DNA from: an uncultured Planctomycetaceae bacterium
GTDB taxonomy: Bacteria; Planctomycetota; Planctomycetia; Planctomycetales; Planctomycetaceae
NCBI GenBank assembly: GCA_903858815.1
Contig: CAIOKE010000326.1
Coordinates: forward strand, 1-64,000
DNA length: 64,000 nt
Direction of reading: 5' to 3'
Position 1 is the first letter of the stretch, and every line of letters begins with the position of its first letter. Positions 62,337 through 64,000 of the stretch are shown one piece after another. Both the position numbers and the translations under genes were made by a program. A model generated the notes under the pieces. That model did no database searches. It was not told the DNA's origin and worked only from the letters and a program-made list of their open reading frames with translations.

Positions 62337-62832
62337 CTGGTTGTCTTCTCTTCTGAACGCCGAGAGGGGTTTGAATTGACGGAAGTGCCAACTCATCAAT
62401 GGTTCGAAGAGGCAGGCAGTGTGCCGAAAACAGGGTGCTGCGATGATTGGTTAATAAACCTATGATTAGCATTGCTTTTGTCGATTTGAGGCATCCGATT
62501 ATTCGTTTTGAGGCGGTTTTCTGGGGAAATTGTGGCGGCTGAGGCCTGTGGCCGTTTTTGTTTGTGGTGAACGTTTCTGTGCTCAGCGAAGCGATGTTTC
62601 TTCTCCTGTACACTTTGCAAGTGGGTTTTGTTCATAGTGTTTCTCGAGGGGGCTCTGGATTTTCTGGCTGTGCTGAACTGCGAAGAGGGCGGGTTGTTTT
62701 TTTCTGCATGTTGCTTTTTGGCAGCGTGGGTTTCGTGGGAGATTTGGTTTTCTCCGGTCCTTCGACCTGCAGAAAAGCTAGAATTCCGGACGGTTTTCTG
62801 GGTTTGTCCGACGTCTTTTCTGCAGATGCTGT
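62337..62832. other. Divergent intergenic region before gspI
   Basis: 496 bases between a leftward multicopper oxidase gene and gspI. It is locally AT-rich near 62450-62510 (GGTTAATAAACC). A small GGCC-TGT-GGCC structure with TTTTTG lies near 62543. No credible gene and no clean promoter pair were found. Confidence 0.5.
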
Positions 62833-63327
62833 ATGCGTCGCTGCCTGCCAATCTCAAATCTTTTGCCAGTGAGGCTGACAGCCAGAGGTGTTTGCCAGTT
62901 TCGTGCTGGACTGTCGTTGCTGGAAGTGGTTCTTGGGACTGCCCTGCTGGCGATGGCTCTGGCGGTACTTGCGCAGCAGTCTGCTGTCGGTGTGAAAGCG
63001 GCGGTGCGTTGCCAGTTGATTTCTGAGGCTACGGTACTTTGCCAGACACAGCTGGATCGTATTCTGGCAGGTGGTCTGGAGCGGAGGACTCTGCGTGCAA
63101 TTCCGATCGAGGGGTATGAGGGGTGGATGTGGACGGCCGAGGAGCGTGCGACGGCGATTCCGGATCTGCAGCGACTGACGGTGGAGGTTTACAAGAGCAG
63201 CCAGCCAGTGCTCAGTCGCTGCCGTCTGGTGCGTCTGGTGGCGAGCAGTCCTGAAGGGGGCCCTGCACCAGTTGCGGAATCCCGCGTGACGTCGACCGAC
63301 GGCATGTTTCAGTCGGGAGCGCGGTGA
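62833..63327 (+). CDS. gspI: Type II secretion minor pseudopilin GspI-like
   Basis: 164 residues from ATG 62833. The prepilin site is RAG/LSLLEVVLGTALLAMALAVLAQQ, with Gly at -1, Leu at +1 and Glu at +5. The leader is 26 residues, long for the class, so an internal start cannot be excluded. The short mature domain (AVRCQLISEATVLCQTQLDRI) fits GspI. Its stop overlaps the gspJ start by one base (TGATG). Confidence 0.75.
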   Translation: MRRCLPISNLLPVRLTARGVCQFRAGLSLLEVVLGTALLAMALAVLAQQSAVGVKAAVRCQLISEATVLCQTQLDRILAGGLERRTLRAIPIEGYEGWMWTAEERATAIPDLQRLTVEVYKSSQPVLSRCRLVRLVASSPEGGPAPVAESRVTSTDGMFQSGAR

Positions 63328-64000
63328 TGTTCTCCCGGGCGCAGCTTTTGGTTGCCGGAAAGCGTGGTGGCTTCACTTTGCTGGAGTTGCTGGTGTCCCT
63401 GGCATTGACAGTCTTTCTGCTGGGTTCGATCGGTACGGCACTGTCCATGTTTTATCGCTACCGATCGTTGTCTCAGCAGAATTCGCTGGCGGCGGTGCAG
63501 CGGCGTGGTGTGCTTGAGGATCTTTCGGCTGATCTCAGGCGAGTTCTGCGTCCGACTGAATCGCCGAAGAAGCCGTCTGGTGGTCAGTCATTTCTGGCTC
63601 GCAGTCTGATGGTTGATGAGTCTGATAAAACAGAGCAGGTGCTGGATTTTTCTCGATCATTATTGATTCCGGATGACGCAGTGGCTCGTCATCCGGTGAG
63701 TCTGGTGGGCGAGCGTTCGTGGCTGGCTGTGCTGGTTCGTGGGCGTGGCGAGCGATTTGGGGACTATGGCACGTACGGTGCTGATCTGCAGCATGTGATC
63801 TGGTGGAATGGTCGAGCGTTTTCAGCGGCGCTGGCCACGCGGAACGGGCAGCCACAGCCTGTAGCTATCCCGGCTGCGCAGGGGCTGACGGGGGTAATTC
63901 GTGGTGCGCGCAATTTTTTCGAGCGTGGTTCGGGTCGCTCTGATTTGCTGCAGCCGGTAGTTGTGAGTGCAGCAGTTCAGAGCCTTTTGTTTCGGTATTT
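63327..64000 (+). CDS. gspJ: Type II secretion minor pseudopilin GspJ-like, cut by the window end
   Basis: At least 224 residues, open to the last base. The start is ATG 63327, overlapping the gspI stop. Prepilin site: KRGG/FTLLELLVSLALTVFLLGSI, with Gly at -1 and Glu at +5. The chain continues with LRRVLRPTESPKKPSGG and VSLVGERSWLAVLV. Position after gspI supports GspJ. The gene continues beyond the window. Confidence 0.75.
   Translation, partial: MFSRAQLLVAGKRGGFTLLELLVSLALTVFLLGSIGTALSMFYRYRSLSQQNSLAAVQRRGVLEDLSADLRRVLRPTESPKKPSGGQSFLARSLMVDESDKTEQVLDFSRSLLIPDDAVARHPVSLVGERSWLAVLVRGRGERFGDYGTYGADLQHVIWWNGRAFSAALATRNGQPQPVAIPAAQGLTGVIRGARNFFERGSGRSDLLQPVVVSAAVQSLLFRY

Noticed and set aside
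1-64000. CRISPR arrays, insertion sequences, tRNA or rRNA genes
   Set aside because: No regularly spaced repeats with unique spacers, no transposase-like ORF and no tRNA-like arms were found by eye.

Overview
The window looks like chromosomal DNA of a planctomycete, most likely from the Planctomycetaceae and its relatives. The evidence is three Tat-exported DUF1501 proteins, a giant cytochrome-c/WD40 protein of the PSCyt type, small Tyr/Pro-rich secreted proteins, Met-Gly-Pro-rich tails, and a moderately GC-rich base composition. No IS element, phage, CRISPR array, rRNA or tRNA was seen. I cannot name the genus.

Layout. 0-11 kb: recQ, a DUF1501 gene, repeat-rich spacers, and a minus-strand pair encoding a second DUF1501 protein and a 1626-residue c-heme/WD40/coiled-coil protein. 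11-23 kb: an FHA-domain gene with a small partner, then a plus-strand expression/repair cluster (nusA, infB, rbfA, an HhH-GPD-like gene, a TPR gene, ruvB). nusA is preceded by a leader of about 390 nt that ends in a textbook intrinsic terminator. 23-28 kb: gcvT, two short secreted proteins, and a CpaC-like secretin with a lipoprotein partner. 28-33 kb: a methyltransferase, a COG2054/MfnE-like kinase, uppP and a molybdopterin oxidoreductase. 33-37.5 kb: dnaA, an exported esterase, parB and a YggU-family gene, with a perfect 25-base dyad between the esterase gene and parB. 37.5-49.6 kb: a blue-copper protein, yraN, a third DUF1501 gene, an NhaR-type regulator, an HPF-like gene, a TerC-family gene, a UvrD/Rep helicase, a bifunctional putA and an exported TIM-barrel protein. 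49.6-64 kb: a copper-type P-type ATPase, a partial type II secretion operon (F-G-H-L-M), a SCO-type copper chaperone, two tandem multicopper oxidases, and gspI-gspJ on the opposite strand running off the end.

Themes. One is replication, recombination and segregation: recQ, ruvB, dnaA, parB and the UvrD-type helicase. Another is core gene expression: nusA, infB and rbfA. A third is an export-heavy envelope with many Tat signals, a secretin and type II secretion parts. The fourth is copper: a SCO protein, two multicopper oxidases, a CPC ATPase and a cupredoxin.

The most interesting observations are the attenuator-like nusA leader, an apparently catalytically dead HhH-GPD protein with a histone-H1-like tail where truB is commonly found, the dyad and direct repeats upstream of parB, the Cys-rich tail on the SCO protein, and the type II secretion genes separated by the copper genes.
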